From assembly GCA_902470475.1 (NCBI GenBank), contig CABRGT010000024.1, positions 1 to 26,155 of the forward strand: DNA of 26,155 nt. Direction: 5' to 3'. The translations under genes were made by a program, and so were the position numbers. How positions within the stretch are numbered: the first letter of the stretch is position 1; every line of letters begins with the position of its first letter. The DNA is from an uncultured Porphyromonadaceae bacterium (GTDB taxonomy: Bacteria > Bacteroidota > Bacteroidia > Bacteroidales > Muribaculaceae). Of this stretch, positions 24,774-26,155 are shown in pieces. A model generated the notes under the pieces. It did no database searches. It worked only from the letters and a program-made list of their open reading frames with translations, and was not told the origin of the DNA.

Positions 24774-25640
24774 ATGCGCCACCAGTCTATGAAACCGTCA
24801 CGATTCCTGCAATATCCCGCCATCGCGTTACTCACGCTGATCATGGCTTTCGCATCGGGCTGCTCGTCCTCGCGCCGCGCCGCCTCATCAGACCATAACG
24901 GCACTCTCCCCCCGGCTAACACCGCCGCCGCACAGATCATACTCGACCAGCTACACACCGACGCCGGTCCCTGGACCGATCTCTACGCACCTTTTTCCCT
25001 CAAACTGCGCCGCCCTATGAGTCTCTCGGTCTCCGGCCGCGCCACAATGGTCCGCGGAAAGTCGATCCTGTTCTCGGCCCGCATGCTCGGCATCGAGATC
25101 GCGCAGCTCTACATCGACGCCGACTCTGCATGGCTCGTCGACAAGTTCCACAAGCTGGTGTGTGCCGTTCCCACCGGCCGACTCACCGGCCTGAGCGGTC
25201 TCACGGTCGGCAATCTGCAGGACCTGCTGCTCGGACGCCCCTTCTTCCCGGGCACTTCCGATCTCACGTCAGCCCTCGGCCGGCTCGCCGTCAGCGAGAA
25301 CGGGAATTCCGTCGTACTGCGGCCGCGCAAGGCCGACCCGACCGCCGACTGGTCCATGACCCTCGTCTCGGGCCCCGTGCTAGAAGCGGTTGACCTGGCT
25401 CTACCCGCAGGGCAACGGCTCGCCCTGCAGTTCTCGCAGCCTGCCGCCACGGCCCACGGATCGTTTCCGTCCGAGATCGACGCTACCGGACAGGCCGGAA
25501 AATTCGCCCTTGACGCCACCCTCGGATGGTCGCTCGGCAAAGCACGCTGGGACCAGGGCGACATAAAGCCATGGGCGCCCCCGGCCAACTATCGCCGCAT
25601 AACTCCCGCCCAGCTCATCGAGACTCTGAAATCCCTCTGA
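24774..25640 (+). CDS. DUF4292 lipoprotein
   Basis: This 288-residue protein has a lipoprotein signal with lipobox FASGC (Cys30 from this start; an internal ATG at 24789 would give Cys25 and is equally plausible). The mature protein matches DUF4292: an early FSLKLRRPMSLSVSGRATMV segment, then SILFSARMLGIEIAQLYIDA and a FHKLVCAVP strand. I recall that this family resembles the LolA/LolB fold that carries lipids or lipoproteins, but that is from memory and would need a fold comparison. It lies 5 nt after the TPR gene and 54 nt before the EnvC-like gene, so all three are likely expressed together and act at the envelope. Confidence 0.85.
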   Translation: MRHQSMKPSRFLQYPAIALLTLIMAFASGCSSSRRAASSDHNGTLPPANTAAAQIILDQLHTDAGPWTDLYAPFSLKLRRPMSLSVSGRATMVRGKSILFSARMLGIEIAQLYIDADSAWLVDKFHKLVCAVPTGRLTGLSGLTVGNLQDLLLGRPFFPGTSDLTSALGRLAVSENGNSVVLRPRKADPTADWSMTLVSGPVLEAVDLALPAGQRLALQFSQPAATAHGSFPSEIDATGQAGKFALDATLGWSLGKARWDQGDIKPWAPPANYRRITPAQLIETLKSL

Positions 25641-25694
25641 CCGGTGCCCGTTTCAACAGCCTCAGCGACCTGAAGACACAATACTCCAACAAGC

Positions 25695-26155
25695 ATGCGC
25701 AAGCTTCTCCTGGCATTCATCACCCTGCTGCTCGCCGCCGTCACTTTCGACACCGACGCACGCCGCCGCTCACAACGCGACGTGCGCCGCGACCGTCAGG
25801 CCAACCGCGAACAGATCGAACAGACCCGCCGGGAGATCTCCGACAACTCCGCCGAAGTCGGCCGACAGCTCGACCGCCTGCAGTCGATCGAAGCCACCAT
25901 GGCACTGCGCACCGACTCCATATCGACCCTGCGTACCGTCATAGCCGGTGTCGAAAGCCACATAATAGCACTCGACGACTCCATCCGCACTCTCGACGCT
26001 ACCACCGCACGCCTCAAGAGCGACTATGGCAACACCCTGCGCCGCATGCGCAGTCGGCGCCAGTCGATGAGCGACCTCGCCTTCATCTTCTCGGCCCACA
26101 CATTCAGCCAGGCATGGCGCCGTATCCGCTACCTGCGCCAGACATCGGCCGCCAT
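25695..26155 (+). CDS. EnvC-like murein hydrolase activator (5' part, runs off the window)
   Basis: Only the first 153 codons are present. The protein starts with a signal peptide, MRKLLLAFITLLLAAVTFD, and continues as a long charged coiled coil (about 28-125). It then reaches the segment DLAFIFSAHTFSQAWRRIRY, which is diagnostic of Bacteroidetes EnvC-like proteins of the M23 family. These activate peptidoglycan amidases during cell separation; the degenerate or active M23 (LytM) domain would lie beyond position 26155. Its place after dut, TPR and DUF4292 genes fits the known Bacteroidetes order. Confidence 0.88.
   Translation, partial: MRKLLLAFITLLLAAVTFDTDARRRSQRDVRRDRQANREQIEQTRREISDNSAEVGRQLDRLQSIEATMALRTDSISTLRTVIAGVESHIIALDDSIRTLDATTARLKSDYGNTLRRMRSRRQSMSDLAFIFSAHTFSQAWRRIRYLRQTSAA

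Noticed and set aside
1..26155. Mobile element, prophage, CRISPR array or restriction system
   Set aside because: I found no integrase, transposase, repeat-spacer array, terminal repeats or restriction/modification motifs on either strand.

Overview
The window looks like a piece of a Bacteroidales chromosome, most likely a Muribaculaceae-type gut commensal. I infer this from the GC-rich genes with AT-rich spacers, promoters of the Bacteroidetes type (TTTG, about 19-20 nt, TAnnTTTG), the near-absence of Shine-Dalgarno sites, and the families present: DUF5689 and DUF6359-like surface lipoproteins, carboxypeptidase-regulatory-like TonB-dependent receptors, DUF3943, DUF4292 and Por-type C-terminal sorting domains. 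There is no rRNA, tRNA, CRISPR array, transposase or phage gene. The window ends inside an envC-like gene.

Layout. Positions 1-277 are non-coding, with a strong hairpin and a promoter-like site. A DUF3943 membrane protein follows (278-1198). It ends at a hairpin shared with a convergent minus-strand operon (8399 down to 1279) that encodes a TonB-dependent receptor and two large surface lipoproteins with DUF5689 and OB-fold-like modules. Transcribed divergently from a 341-nt control region are a secreted endonuclease/exonuclease/phosphatase (EEP) enzyme (8741-9784) and a secreted multidomain protein (9881-12151). The latter carries the same OB-like module and a sorting-type C-terminus. Together these five genes look like one extracellular capture, cleavage and import system. 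Nucleic acid or another phosphodiester compound is the substrate I would test first. This is the most interesting part of the window.

Next come a family 2 glycosyltransferase whose usual DxD motif is missing (12375-13562) and an Lrp/AsnC regulator (13609-14070). A tight three-gene set follows (14248-18782): a second TonB-dependent receptor of the OMP_b-brl_3 type, an uncharacterised lipoprotein, and a PagL/acyloxyacyl-hydrolase-like outer-membrane barrel. This set suggests outer-membrane or lipid A remodelling.

From 18945 to the end runs a plus-strand housekeeping series: metG, ansA, a tiny protein that is little more than a signal peptide plus a sorting domain, dut, a TPR protein, a DUF4292 lipoprotein and the start of an EnvC-like murein hydrolase activator. 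The order dut, TPR, DUF4292, M23/EnvC is one I recognise from other Bacteroidetes. All assignments come from reading the translated sequences; no database search was run.
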